From the NCBI RefSeq assembly GCF_019654975.1, contig NZ_BPEW01000005.1, positions 124,001 through 188,000 of the forward strand: a stretch of DNA of 64,000 bases. Reading direction: 5' to 3'. Positions 1-10,214 of this stretch are shown here, in pieces. The stretch comes from Shewanella sp. c952 (GTDB taxonomy: Bacteria > Pseudomonadota > Gammaproteobacteria > Enterobacterales > Shewanellaceae). Position 1 is the first letter of the stretch. Each line of letters starts with the position of its first letter. Both the position numbers and the translations under genes were made by a program. Below the pieces are notes generated by a model, which saw only the letters and a program-made list of their open reading frames with translations, had not been told where the DNA came from and ran no database searches.

Positions 1-101
1 TAAGCAAAATGTGGTATAAAACGGGCTCAAGCAGAGCAGGCAATTAACATCATACGACCTGCAAATAAATAAAACACACAAAAACAATATAAGGAAAGAA
101 C

Positions 102-2321
102 ATGCGCAATGCATTGATTGCCGCAATCGCTCTCTCTACTGGGGTACTGTCATCCTCAGCAGTTATGGCTGATGAAGGACAGTGGCAGCCGTATCAGATG
201 CCCTCTATCGCTGACAAACTCAGTGAACGCGGTATTGATATCCCAGCAGAACAACTCGCCGATCTCACTCGCTACCCTATGAATGCCGTTGTAGGTTTGG
301 GCTATTGTACCGCCAGTTTTGTTTCGCCCCAAGGCTTAGTTGTCACAAACCATCATTGTGCCTACCGTGCTATTCAATATAACAGTAAAAAAGAACATAA
401 TTATCTTGCCGATGGTTTTTTAGCGACCAGTAAAGACCAAGAGCCTACTGCAGGCCCCAATGAACGTCTGTATATTACAGAAGCGGTCACCAACGTATCG
501 ACCCAAGTAAAACAAGATATTGGTAACGACCCGTTACTACGCTATGAAAATATCCAAGCCAATCGTAAAGCGCTCATAAAAGAGTGTGAGTCTGATGATA
601 ACTATCGCTGTTCAGTACGTAGTTTTCATAATGGTCTTGAGTACTACCTCATTAAGCAACTCATTATTCGCGATGTACGCTTAGTTTATGCGCCGCCAGA
701 AAGTGCTGGCGCATTCGGAGGGGATATTGATAACTACGAATATCCTCGCCATTCAGCTGACTTTACTTTCCTCCGTGCTTACGTTGGTAAAGATGGCAAA
801 CCAGCGGTATTTAATAAAGACAACGTGCCTTATCAACCCAAAAGCTATCTAAAGATTAACGCCGATGGCGTTAAAGCCGGTGATGGTGTATTTGTTGCGG
901 GTTACCCCGGCTCTACCAGTCGATACCGCTTAACTAGTGAACTCAAGTTTGCTAGTGATTGGTTATACCCAACGCTTGCCACTCGTTACCAGTTGCGTAT
1001 CGACACCATTGAAGCGATGAGCGCTGCTAATAATGAAGTGAAGATCAAATACGCAGGCAAGCTTGCCGGTATGGCCAACCGCATGAAAAAGTATAACGGC
1101 CTACTCGACGGCTTTAAAGCCACAGATATCGCGGGTATTAAGCAAGTTCGTGAAGATGACTTTAAGGCATGGCTAGCAAAGGACAAAACTTACCAATCTT
1201 TCCAGACTCAGTTTGATGAACTGGAAACACTACTGGTTGAACAACGTAAGCAGCGTCAAACCCGTTATTACTTTGAGAATGCGCAAAGTAGCGCACTGCT
1301 TGCAACAGCGAATAAACTCTACCGCCTAGCTAAAGAGAAAGCTAAACCTGATGCAGAGCGAGAAGAGGGCTACCAAGAGCGTGATATGAAGATGTTTAAA
1401 GCACGTCTTAAGCGTCTTGATTCAAGCTTTGCAGTGAGCGTTGATAAAACACTTTGGTTACAAGATTTAGAAGCATATCTGAACCAAGACATCCGTGTTA
1501 GCGAACTTGATACAGCGCTGAATGAAGGCGATGTGGAAGCAAGCCTTTCTGAAAAGCTAGATGGGCTTTACGCACTTACTTCATTAACTGATAAAGACAA
1601 GCGACTTGCTTGGATGGATGCAGATGCGAGTGCATTTGAAACCAGTTCAGATCCTTTCATTCGTCTTGCCGTATCTTTATATGACAAGAATATGAGTGGT
1701 GAAAAGGCTGCTAAAACATTAGCAGGTAAGTTGTCGATGGCGCGTCCGGACTATATGAAGGCAGTCATTGCTTACTACAAGTCTAACAACTGGCCAGTAT
1801 ACCCAGATGCCAACGGCACATTGCGGATCACCTACGGCATGGTCGATGGCTACCAATCTAAAGATGCACTCTATAAACAGCCATTTACACGCTTAGAAGG
1901 CATTCCAGCCAAACACACAGGTGTAGAGCCGTTTAATGCACCCGCCAAGTTATTAAAAGCGATTGCAGAGCAGCGTTACGGCAGTCATAAAGTGGCAACG
2001 GTATATCAAGATCCAGCGTCTTGGTTATGCCGTCTATTCTCTTGCTTAGATAAACCAGAGCAATTTAACTCTGTACCCGTTAACTTCTTATCAAGTGTAG
2101 ATACCACTGGCGGTAATTCTGGCTCTCCGGTGTTTAACGGCAAAGGTGAACTTGTTGGTCTGAACTTCGACTCAACATACGAAGCGATTACCAAAGACTG
2201 GTTCTTTAATCCAACAATTACCCGTGCAGTACATGTCGATATCCGTTACATATTGTGGATGATGAATGAAGTCGACCACGCACAGAATCTGATTGAAGAG
2301 CTAGATTTAGTCAGAAACTAA
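102..2321 (+). CDS. S46 family dipeptidyl peptidase (DPP11-like), exported
   Basis: Serine exopeptidase that removes dipeptides from peptide N-termini in the periplasm. The 739-residue protein starts with a Sec signal peptide (cut near VMA-DE, about residue 23). The S46 chymotrypsin-fold triad is visible: His in TNHHC (about residue 85), the Asp region GGDIDNYEYPRHSADF (207-222), and the nucleophile Ser673 in GGNSGSPV. Eighteen residues after the nucleophile is Ser (in NFDSTYE). In this family Gly at that position marks DPP7, and Arg or Ser marks acidic-specific DPP11, so Asp/Glu at P1 is the inferred preference. Start chosen from an AAGGAA ribosome site about 6 nt upstream. A perfect terminator follows. 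Next to two TonB receptors, suggesting peptide utilisation. Family call is firm; specificity is inference. Confidence 0.93.
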   Translation: MRNALIAAIALSTGVLSSSAVMADEGQWQPYQMPSIADKLSERGIDIPAEQLADLTRYPMNAVVGLGYCTASFVSPQGLVVTNHHCAYRAIQYNSKKEHNYLADGFLATSKDQEPTAGPNERLYITEAVTNVSTQVKQDIGNDPLLRYENIQANRKALIKECESDDNYRCSVRSFHNGLEYYLIKQLIIRDVRLVYAPPESAGAFGGDIDNYEYPRHSADFTFLRAYVGKDGKPAVFNKDNVPYQPKSYLKINADGVKAGDGVFVAGYPGSTSRYRLTSELKFASDWLYPTLATRYQLRIDTIEAMSAANNEVKIKYAGKLAGMANRMKKYNGLLDGFKATDIAGIKQVREDDFKAWLAKDKTYQSFQTQFDELETLLVEQRKQRQTRYYFENAQSSALLATANKLYRLAKEKAKPDAEREEGYQERDMKMFKARLKRLDSSFAVSVDKTLWLQDLEAYLNQDIRVSELDTALNEGDVEASLSEKLDGLYALTSLTDKDKRLAWMDADASAFETSSDPFIRLAVSLYDKNMSGEKAAKTLAGKLSMARPDYMKAVIAYYKSNNWPVYPDANGTLRITYGMVDGYQSKDALYKQPFTRLEGIPAKHTGVEPFNAPAKLLKAIAEQRYGSHKVATVYQDPASWLCRLFSCLDKPEQFNSVPVNFLSSVDTTGGNSGSPVFNGKGELVGLNFDSTYEAITKDWFFNPTITRAVHVDIRYILWMMNEVDHAQNLIEELDLVRN

Positions 2322-2340
2322 AAACTCTGCTTTACACACA

Positions 2341-2387
2341 AAATGGCAGTTAACTAAGCTCCCCACTTAGTTAACTGCCATTTTTTT
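2341..2387 (+). terminator. Rho-independent terminator after the S46 peptidase
   Basis: Perfect 18-bp inverted repeat (arms 2341-2358 and 2366-2383, AAATGGCAGTTAACTAAG and its complement) with a 7-nt loop and a run of seven T. It closes the peptidase transcript and separates it from the TonB receptor gene. Confidence 0.9.
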
Positions 2388-2587
2388 GTTCCAGTCAATC
2401 ACCTGCAAAATAATATTGCTGCTGTAACAGCATATATTTCAAAATATTTCAAAGTGTGTATAGGTATTTCAGGTGAAACATCTAGACAACCTTAATCAAG
2501 CAGTCATACCTACTACTTAAATACTTTCAATCAAACCTAACCCCTAATCAGTCTTAAGTATTAGGTTTATCCTCCCTTTAGAGCAAT

Positions 2588-2616
2588 TTGATCTAAAGTA
2601 TGCAACCGTATAGCAT
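2588..2616 (+). promoter_or_regulatory. Candidate promoter of first TonB receptor, shared with paralogue
   Basis: TTGATC (2588-2593), 17 nt, TAGCAT (2611-2616), about 70 nt before the start codon. The same two hexamers with the same 17-nt spacing and the same following CTTCGCTACA occur before the second receptor (6691-6719), while the spacer differs. This conservation supports a sigma-70 type promoter; the -10 box is a weak match, so the exact element is inferred. Confidence 0.5.
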
Positions 2617-2685
2617 CAGCTTCGCTACAGAAGAACAACAAAATAACAACAAAATAACAACGATATATTTCCACAAGGATTGAAC

Positions 2686-5685
2686 ATGAAGACAGTGAAT
2701 TTCAAACGTTCATTGTTGGCAGCGTCAATTACGACGCTACTAACAATAAGCACCCCCGTACTAGCTAACAGCGCTGCGGGTTCTATATACGGTAAGGCCT
2801 CTAGCGGTACTGAGATTACTTATAAAAATACAAAAACAGGTGTTTCTCGTACAATCACCGTTAATGATACTGGTCGATTCAATATGAACAGTATTGCACC
2901 TGGTACTTATGTCGTTAGTGATAACTTAGGTAATAAACAAGAAGTCACTGTTGTTATCGGTACTGGTGCATTTGTTTCACTTACTGATACACCTGAAAGG
3001 CTAAGCGTTGTTGGTTCTCGAATTACTTCAATAGATACTTCTAGCGTTGAATCTTCAACAGTATTTACAGCTGAAGAAATAGACAAATTACCGATGGCAA
3101 GAAACTCTGTTGCAGTTGCTTTATTAGCACCAGGAGCTATTCAAGGTGGTGATGCATTCGGCAGAAATCTTCCCTCTTTTGGCGGGTCGTCAATCGCTGA
3201 AAACGGGTATTACATCGACGGAATGGATGTAACAAACCTGCGTACAATGCTCAGTTTTGCATCAGTACCTCAAGATGCTATTGCACAAACTCAGGTTAAA
3301 ACTGGCGGCTACAGTGCAGAGTATGGTCGTTCACTCGGTGGTGTCATCAATGTAGTAACAAAATCAGGCTCTAACGAATGGGAGTTTGGTGGTTCAGCCT
3401 ACTATGCTCCTGATTCACTTAGAGCTTCAGGCCAAGATGTAAGACTGTTAGATATCGATGAAAATGGTAGCGTATATGACACTCTAAGTGTATCGAATCA
3501 GTATGATTCAAAAGATGAACTAGCCTACAACGTATTTGGTGGCGGCGCTATTATTGAAGACTCGCTCTTTTTCTTTGCTAATATCGAAGGCAAAAATAAC
3601 AAAAGCGAAAACTATGGGAAAGATAGCAGTTACGAATACACTAACACTACACCCAATTACTTAGCCAAAGTCGATTGGTTTATTACCGATAATCATTCAT
3701 TACGCCTCACGCATATCAACAATGTTGAAAAGTATGACCGAACAAACTATTTCAATGACCACGATGCAGACGGTAATTCAATTGTTGGTAAGCATGGTGA
3801 AGAAACAGGCAAGTTTACATACGAAGAAGGCGGAACGGTTAATATTTTGGCCTATACTGGTCACCTTACTGACAATATAACTTTTAATGCTATGTTTGGT
3901 AAGCTAGAAAATACATATCTGAAAGTACCGAATCTACCTGGTGATGACTGCCCAGCCGTATATGATACGACCCCAGGCAATAACTGGGTCCCAATTGGTT
4001 GCTGGAATAAACCTGGTCAATTCTATATTACCGATCAAGTCGAAGATAAAGATGAACGTGAGAGCATGAAATTTGATGTTGATTGGGTTCTAGGTGATCA
4101 CAGTATTCGATTCGGATATGACTCACAGAAATATGACTCAACATCTCCAGGTACAAACCCCTCAGGTGGAGTTTATTACCGTTACGCGAACGCTTATGCC
4201 GGTAATGACAATACAATTAATGGTGTCGTTTTACCTGAAGGTACGGAAACTGTTCGTGTTCGCTTGCACAACACAGAAACCGCTACATTTGGTGTCGAAA
4301 ATACCGCTTGGTATATTGAAGACAACTGGCAGTTAAACGATGATATGTTGGTCTACCTCGGAGTACGCAGTGAGTCATTCGAGAATATGGATGGCAATGG
4401 TAACGTATTCGTTGAATCTAGCAATCTGATAGCACCTCGCTTAGGTTTCTCATGGGATGTCAATGGCGATTCATCTGCTAAGTTATTTACAACTCTTGGC
4501 CGTAGTTATATTCCAGTAACAGCAAATACTAACATCCGTTCAACAAGAGTAGAAACATATAATCAAAGCTGGTATTTATTGCCTGATGGTCGTAAAACTG
4601 ACGGAACAGAAGCTCCAGTGACAATAGGAGATATTGTTGGTGCACCAATTATCGACAATCAAATACCTCAGCCTGAACGTATTGCAGATAAAAACTTAAC
4701 TCCAATGTATCAAGATGAGTTCATTATTGGCTACCAACAGTTTATCAGTGATGATTGGAGTGCTGGCGCTAAGTTTACAGCTAAAACACTGCAAAATGGC
4801 ATGGATGACTTTTGTGGTCACGACGGATTTACTAAGTGGGCTGCAGATAACGGGTACGACAACTTTGACCCGAACTCTATGGCAGGTTGTATGTTGATTA
4901 ATCCAGGTGAAGATATCACTATTGCTATGGATCTAGAAAATGACGGCAACCTCACATCTGTAACAACACCCAATTCCTATCACGGTCTGCCTGAGTATCA
5001 ACGTGATTATTACGGCCTAGAACTTACAGCTGACAAGGCGTTGAGTAATGGTTGGAAGGCGAGCTTCTCATATGTTCTTTCACGAACATACGGTAATGCT
5101 GAAGGTTATGTGAACACTTCATTAGCTCAAGAAGATCCTGGAGCTACACAGGATTTCGATCACCAGAACTTTATGCATGGATCAGAAGGTAATTTACCTA
5201 CAGACAGAACTCACCAGTTTAAGGCCTTCGGCTTATATGAAATAACTGAGGAACTACTAGTTTCTGCAAATATTTCATTAGTTTCGGGGATCCCAATGAG
5301 CTGTCAAGGTTTTGTTAAAACTGATGATATGCTTACAGGTGACGGTACAACTGGATATGATGCGCCAAACTTCAGTCGATACGGAGCATCTAGCTTCTAT
5401 TGTATGAACGACGATGGACAACAAGAGCTTACAGAGCGTGGCGATGAAGGACGAACTCCTTGGTTGTTTAATGCCGATGTAGGTGTTAGCTATTCGCCAA
5501 ATTGGGCTGAAGGTTTAAGCCTCAAAGCAACTGTGTTTAATGTATTCAACAATCAAGAAGCTACAACATTTGATCAGGTGAATGATTACGAACAAGGATC
5601 AACTGCGAGAAGCCCTAACTATTTGAAAGCTAGTTCTTACCAGTCTCCTCGATACGTACAAATATCAGCACATTACAAATTCTAA
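2686..5685 (+). CDS. TonB-dependent receptor, Oar-like, copy 1
   Basis: Outer-membrane active transporter powered by TonB-ExbBD. The protein is 999 residues. It has a signal peptide (MKTVNFKRSLLAASITTLL, cleaved after VLA), then a small beta-sandwich resembling a carboxypeptidase regulatory domain (about 32-95), a plug domain (about 110-230; PGAIQGGDAFG, YYIDGMDVTN, GGYSAEYGRSLGGVINVVTKSG), and a long beta-barrel ending in YKF, the usual terminal aromatic. I chose ATG 2686 over the TTG at 2680: AAGGA lies six bases before the ATG and directly abuts the TTG, and the paralogue matches from this Met. Substrate unknown; location after a dipeptidyl peptidase suggests peptides. Oar-type receptors in Myxococcus also assist protease export, an alternative role. 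Confidence 0.92.
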   Translation: MKTVNFKRSLLAASITTLLTISTPVLANSAAGSIYGKASSGTEITYKNTKTGVSRTITVNDTGRFNMNSIAPGTYVVSDNLGNKQEVTVVIGTGAFVSLTDTPERLSVVGSRITSIDTSSVESSTVFTAEEIDKLPMARNSVAVALLAPGAIQGGDAFGRNLPSFGGSSIAENGYYIDGMDVTNLRTMLSFASVPQDAIAQTQVKTGGYSAEYGRSLGGVINVVTKSGSNEWEFGGSAYYAPDSLRASGQDVRLLDIDENGSVYDTLSVSNQYDSKDELAYNVFGGGAIIEDSLFFFANIEGKNNKSENYGKDSSYEYTNTTPNYLAKVDWFITDNHSLRLTHINNVEKYDRTNYFNDHDADGNSIVGKHGEETGKFTYEEGGTVNILAYTGHLTDNITFNAMFGKLENTYLKVPNLPGDDCPAVYDTTPGNNWVPIGCWNKPGQFYITDQVEDKDERESMKFDVDWVLGDHSIRFGYDSQKYDSTSPGTNPSGGVYYRYANAYAGNDNTINGVVLPEGTETVRVRLHNTETATFGVENTAWYIEDNWQLNDDMLVYLGVRSESFENMDGNGNVFVESSNLIAPRLGFSWDVNGDSSAKLFTTLGRSYIPVTANTNIRSTRVETYNQSWYLLPDGRKTDGTEAPVTIGDIVGAPIIDNQIPQPERIADKNLTPMYQDEFIIGYQQFISDDWSAGAKFTAKTLQNGMDDFCGHDGFTKWAADNGYDNFDPNSMAGCMLINPGEDITIAMDLENDGNLTSVTTPNSYHGLPEYQRDYYGLELTADKALSNGWKASFSYVLSRTYGNAEGYVNTSLAQEDPGATQDFDHQNFMHGSEGNLPTDRTHQFKAFGLYEITEELLVSANISLVSGIPMSCQGFVKTDDMLTGDGTTGYDAPNFSRYGASSFYCMNDDGQQELTERGDEGRTPWLFNADVGVSYSPNWAEGLSLKATVFNVFNNQEATTFDQVNDYEQGSTARSPNYLKASSYQSPRYVQISAHYKF

Positions 5686-5701
5686 TTAGATTTGTATTTA
5701 G

Positions 5702-5730
5702 AAACGGCCACTCTATAGTGGCCGTTTTTT
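5702..5730 (+). terminator. Terminator after TonB receptor copy 1
   Basis: Arms AAACGGCCAC (5702-5711) and GTGGCCGTTT (5718-5727) around a 6-nt loop, followed by further T. Strong intrinsic terminator shape. Confidence 0.9.
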
Positions 5731-6690
5731 ATTATGCTTAATGCAATATGGAAGGATAATCAAGATTAACGATATATTACGAGTAACTCTTTAACTCTAC
5801 ACATCCATTTTTTGCCAATCGTATTAGAAATCGCTCTATGACAACAACGAAGCCGAGTGAGCTTAATACATTCTAACTAAGAGACTTAGCTACTAGCGAA
5901 ATCGGGTGAACAAACGACTACTAAGAACACTATTCTGTCGCAGCGAACAGTCGAAACTTTGAAATGAAGCTGGCCCCTTAAGGCCCTATATAACGATCAT
6001 AATGTAGAAATTATATTGTAATTTTTAACATTGATGATAAGCTAAATAACGGAGTCATGATCAGATCACACGTAAACCATAGCTAATTACTACGGAACGT
6101 TTATAAATACTATTCAACATATTCATTTTCATCTATCGCTGTTTTAATACTAAAGTTACGTTATCAACAATCAATAAAAAGACATGTAATCATCTCCAAA
6201 ACACAGCTGCGGTTCACCGATAATAAACTGCTTTCTCCTTCCTGTTGAGCTTAGGTGTTACAACTTAAACTTCACCTGTAAAAGGCTTATCATGCCCATA
6301 GCATTGTAGTAATAAAATAATTCACTGATTTAAATTGGAGGACCACGTTAATTTTGACTAAAACCAACGACCGATTCTGGATTCGGTTGGTAGTTCTCCC
6401 AGTTGATTCATTATTAAGGACCGCACTATGTAAACAAAAGCCCGATATAACAGCCGTATTTAGCCGAAATCAACCTCTTCTCTAAAGCAAACACACTAGT
6501 TCAGGCCAACGCCTAGTAATTAACCGACTGAATAGATTAAACATTTATTACTACACAAAAGCCTGCTTACAACTGAAATCACTTCCCCCCCCCTAAAATC
6601 AGACTCATGCACTAGCCTAAATCAGAATAGACAATTAAAAAATTAACAATTAGAGCTAACCAATCATAAAAAATATAATCCTAGAAATAT
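5731..6690. other. Long intergenic region between paralogous receptors, with C9 tract
   Basis: About 960 bases without a convincing gene on either strand; all reading frames are short and have no family signature. It is AT-rich and holds an imperfect hairpin near 6360-6391 (ACCAAC with CCGA pairing TCGGTTGGT, no T run) and a run of nine C at 6585-6593, roughly 98 bases upstream of the second receptor's putative -35 box. The region could carry decayed sequence from the receptor duplication, but I could not recognise any coding remnant. Confidence 0.5.
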
Positions 6691-6719
6691 TTGATCTGAC
6701 AGCCGCAAACCTATAGCAT
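6691..6719 (+). promoter_or_regulatory. Candidate promoter of second TonB receptor
   Basis: TTGATC (6691-6696), 17-nt spacer, TAGCAT (6714-6719), followed by CATCTTCGCTACA, matching the element before copy 1 in both boxes and spacing. About 80 nt of AC/A-rich leader then leads to the AAGGA ribosome site at 6790-6794. Confidence 0.5.
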
Positions 6720-6800
6720 CATCTTCGCTACAAAGTTAAAACAGAAAAACAACAATCAAATAACAAGCAATAAAAAACACTCATACTTCAAGGAATGAAC

Positions 6801-9779
6801 ATGAAGACAGTCAATTTCAAGCGCTCGCTATTAGCAGTGTCAATTTCGACACTGTTAGCCATGAGTTCAGCCGTCAAAGCTGAAGATATATTTGGTAAAG
6901 TCGATATCAACAATGGCTCTATCGAAGGCTACACAGTTAAAGCGACAAATATCGATACTGGCACGACACGCTCTATTCAACTGGATAATGATGGTAGATA
7001 CCGTATTCCAAAATTACCATCAGGAAACTATAAAGTAACCATATCTAAAGGTAATACCGTTTTTGCCGAACAACAATATAAAGTTCAGCTAGGTGCCAAT
7101 ACCAATGCTAACTTCAGTATTAACAGTGGTACAGACATTGAAGTTTTAGAGGTAAGTGGCGCTAGGATTTCGACAATAGACATATCTTCTTCTGATTCAG
7201 GCCTCACGATTGGTGCAGATGAACTAGACATGTTGCCAGTAGGACGAAGCCTTGCAGAAGTTGCTCGACTTGCACCTGGTGTTGTTAAAGGCGATGCGGC
7301 TTTCGGCAGTGATGCTAACTCATTCGGTGGTTCTTCAGCCGCAGAGAATGCTTGTTACATTAATGGGTTAGAAGTAACAAACACTCGTCAGGGCCTTGGC
7401 TGTGGTGAAGTTCCTTATGAGTTTTATAAAGAATTCCAAATAAAAACTGGCGGTTACTCGGCTAAGTTCGGCCGTGCAACTGGTGGAACAATTAATACCA
7501 TCACTAAAAGCGGTACTAACGAATGGGAATTTGATGCGACTCTTCAATGGGAACCTGATGCTCTTCGTGAAGAAGGACGTGTTTCAAAAGGGAACAACGG
7601 AGCAGGTGATGTATTCCGTGATCATAGCAAAAACTCTTATGACAAATTGGATGTAACGCTATCTGTTGCAGGTCCTCTTATTGAAGATAAACTTTTCTTC
7701 TATGGATTAGTTGCACCTCAGAAAAAAGATCAAAGCTGGACTACCGGAGGTAGCGAATTTGCTGCAGTTAACATTTATCGAGAAAGAGAAACTGAAGCAA
7801 AAGATTCTCTATTCTGGGGTTCAAAAATTGATTGGGACATTACTGACGATCATAGATTGAGCTATTTTGGTTACTCAAACCGAGCAGATTCAACACAAAG
7901 TGACTATGAATATGATGCTAATACAGGCACCATTGGCAATCTGGTTGATACAGCCCTCGTAAAACGTGGTGGCGAAGCACACAGCTTGAGCTATACCGGC
8001 TTTATTACTGATGACTTCAACGTATCAGCTATGGCTGGACAGATTAAAACTGAATATGAAACTCAAAACTCAAATTTAGAGTGTGCAAGTGTATCTGATG
8101 AACGTGTGGTTCAAAATCCTGCGGCAGTATCTTGTGGTGCAGGCGGTTCATTTGGTGCAAACAATGATGAAAATACACAATATCGATTAGATCTCGAATA
8201 CTCAATCGGGGATCACTTGATTTCGGCTGGTGTTGACTATCAAGAGCGACTTTCCGAACGTGTAAGTCGTCCAATTGGCGGCCATAGCTGGACATACAAA
8301 ACACTCGCTCCGGGTGCTTACTTCGAAGCTGATAATGGTAGGGTTTATAATAACACTGATGCCGACATGGATTATGTTGAAGACCGTGTTTTTGACGGTG
8401 GTGGTGCATTTAGCTCCGAACTATTAGCTTACTACTTAGAAGACCAATGGCAAGTTACAGATAACGTACTGTTAAATATCGGTTTCAGAGTTGATCAGTT
8501 TGAATCTGTCGGAACAACGGGTAAAGTGTTAACTGACTTTACAACTGATATCGCTCCTCGCTTAGGTGCGACATGGGATATTAATGGCGATGGCGAATCT
8601 AAGCTTTATGCTACCGTAGGTCGCTATTACCTGCCAGTTGCCAATAATACCGTCTTCCGCGCAGCATCAGGTGTAAGTGATATCACCACAGCCTATTCGT
8701 TCGCAGGCATTGACTCTGCAAATGGAACACCTACGGGAATTAACCCTCTAGCAGGCAACCAAGCGGACTCACAACAAGTAAGTGGTGTTCCAACAATTCC
8801 AGAAAAGGGAATTTTCCAAGCACAAGAAGCTGAACCATTTTCCAAAGACGAGTTTATTATTGGTTATGATCAGATCTTAAATGATGAATACACTTTCGGA
8901 ATAAAGGGTACTTATCGTAATGTTGGAACCGCTCTAGATGACTATTGTGGTCGCTACGCTTACCCATATTGTGTACTCATTAATCCAGGCGATGATATGA
9001 GTTGGTATGCGGATGGTTATTACTGGAATGGCACTGATTGGGGTGACTCTAGCTTTGAAAATGACGGTATCCCTGATGAAGGATCATTAGAAACTTATAG
9101 TGCTGAGACCATTGGTTTACCTGAAGCGGAAAACAAGTATCTAGCAGTCGATACTCAGTTTAATTATCGCGATGACAAATTAAGCTACTCATTTACTTAT
9201 ACTTGGTCTAAAAGTTACGGTAACTTTGAAGGCGCTGTTAAGTCTGATATTGGCCAAGCTGATGCGGGGATAACACAAGACTTTGACTTCCCAGCTGTTA
9301 TGGATGGTTCTGATGGTTACCAGCCTAATGATCGCCGCCATGTATTCAAGTTCTTCGGTAGCTATGAAGTTGTAGAAGATCTATCGCTTGGTTGGAATGC
9401 ACTGCTATCTAGCGGTCGTCCTCTAAGTCTATTTGGACAAAGCTACCCTTCAGATGATCCAAACTTAAATGGTGGTTGGGGTGATAAGTTCTGGATATAC
9501 GACGCTGAGAACGATACATACCAATTTAATCGTCGTGGAACTAATGGTAGAACACCATGGACATTTAACTTAGATCTATCAGCTGCGTACAACTTCAATA
9601 TTTCAGAAGTTGATATGAGAGTTTCTCTAAACGTGTTTAATATACTTAACACTCAAGAGCCTACTGCGCTAAATGAGCACTATGAAGCGACTTCTGGAAC
9701 TGTTAATCCATTCCATAATGCAGCATATACTTATCAAACGCCTAGGTATGTTCGTATTGGACTTGAAGCTAGATTTTAA
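6801..9779 (+). CDS. TonB-dependent receptor, Oar-like, copy 2
   Basis: 992-residue outer-membrane transporter paralogous to the gene before it. The signal peptide is nearly the same (MKTVNFKRSLLAVSISTLL), then a regulatory-like beta-sandwich (about 28-110), a TonB-box-like IEVLEVSGARI stretch, a plug (about 125-235; PGVVKGDAAFGSD, CYINGLEVTNTRQ, GGYSAKFGRATGG) and a barrel ending in EARF. Unlike copy 1, the plug has a Cys pair (NACYINGL, GLGCGEV). ATG 6801 preferred to ATG 6795, because the AAGGA site touches 6795 but is six bases from 6801. The barrel extracellular parts differ greatly from copy 1, so ligands probably differ. Substrate unknown. Confidence 0.92.
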   Translation: MKTVNFKRSLLAVSISTLLAMSSAVKAEDIFGKVDINNGSIEGYTVKATNIDTGTTRSIQLDNDGRYRIPKLPSGNYKVTISKGNTVFAEQQYKVQLGANTNANFSINSGTDIEVLEVSGARISTIDISSSDSGLTIGADELDMLPVGRSLAEVARLAPGVVKGDAAFGSDANSFGGSSAAENACYINGLEVTNTRQGLGCGEVPYEFYKEFQIKTGGYSAKFGRATGGTINTITKSGTNEWEFDATLQWEPDALREEGRVSKGNNGAGDVFRDHSKNSYDKLDVTLSVAGPLIEDKLFFYGLVAPQKKDQSWTTGGSEFAAVNIYRERETEAKDSLFWGSKIDWDITDDHRLSYFGYSNRADSTQSDYEYDANTGTIGNLVDTALVKRGGEAHSLSYTGFITDDFNVSAMAGQIKTEYETQNSNLECASVSDERVVQNPAAVSCGAGGSFGANNDENTQYRLDLEYSIGDHLISAGVDYQERLSERVSRPIGGHSWTYKTLAPGAYFEADNGRVYNNTDADMDYVEDRVFDGGGAFSSELLAYYLEDQWQVTDNVLLNIGFRVDQFESVGTTGKVLTDFTTDIAPRLGATWDINGDGESKLYATVGRYYLPVANNTVFRAASGVSDITTAYSFAGIDSANGTPTGINPLAGNQADSQQVSGVPTIPEKGIFQAQEAEPFSKDEFIIGYDQILNDEYTFGIKGTYRNVGTALDDYCGRYAYPYCVLINPGDDMSWYADGYYWNGTDWGDSSFENDGIPDEGSLETYSAETIGLPEAENKYLAVDTQFNYRDDKLSYSFTYTWSKSYGNFEGAVKSDIGQADAGITQDFDFPAVMDGSDGYQPNDRRHVFKFFGSYEVVEDLSLGWNALLSSGRPLSLFGQSYPSDDPNLNGGWGDKFWIYDAENDTYQFNRRGTNGRTPWTFNLDLSAAYNFNISEVDMRVSLNVFNILNTQEPTALNEHYEATSGTVNPFHNAAYTYQTPRYVRIGLEARF

Positions 9780-9862
9780 GCATTACACCTAAGGTTAAAT
9801 ATAGACTTTCTTGTTTATACTTAACTCTTTGATTAGTCGTATTAGAAGATTAATCAAATAAA

Positions 9863-9898
9863 AACACCACCTAGCCTTGCTAGCGTGGTGTTTTTTTT
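9863..9898 (+). terminator. Terminator after TonB receptor copy 2
   Basis: AACACCAC-CTAGC pairs with GCTAG-C-GTGGTGTT (single C bulge, 3-nt loop) followed by eight T. Confidence 0.88.
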
Positions 9899-10134
9899 AG
9901 TTAGAAATAGTAAGGAACCAAGTGGTACACACAATAATTTTATAACTCCCTTTGCCGTAAACAACCAATGTTAATTTCGGCTATTTCTTATACATACTGA
10001 CTATAGCTAACCTGTCGCAGCCAATACTAGCTATATATTCAGACTTTACTATTGCAAGGTCTGCAATCAACGCTACCAATAAATACTCTTGCACAGTTAG
10101 TTAGAACGGAGTCGGAATGCTGAATTTCAGACAT

Positions 10135-10171
10135 AAAAAAACACCGCGCTAATAAATTAGTGCGGTGTTTT
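10135..10171 (-). terminator. Terminator of the rpsF-priB-rpsR-rplI operon
   Basis: On the minus strand, AAAACACCGC and GCGGTGTTTT arms (10162-10171 and 10138-10147) enclose a second short ATTAG/CTAAT pairing and end in a T run (A run 10135-10140 on the plus strand). Sits 43 bases past the rplI stop. Confidence 0.88.
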
Positions 10172-10214
10172 AAATTAAAGCTTTGCCAATACCCGAAGGT
10201 ATTAATGCAAAATA

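Noticed and set aside
5731..6690. Possible third receptor remnant between the two TonB genes
   Set aside because: No recognisable receptor motif in any frame despite the length of the gap.
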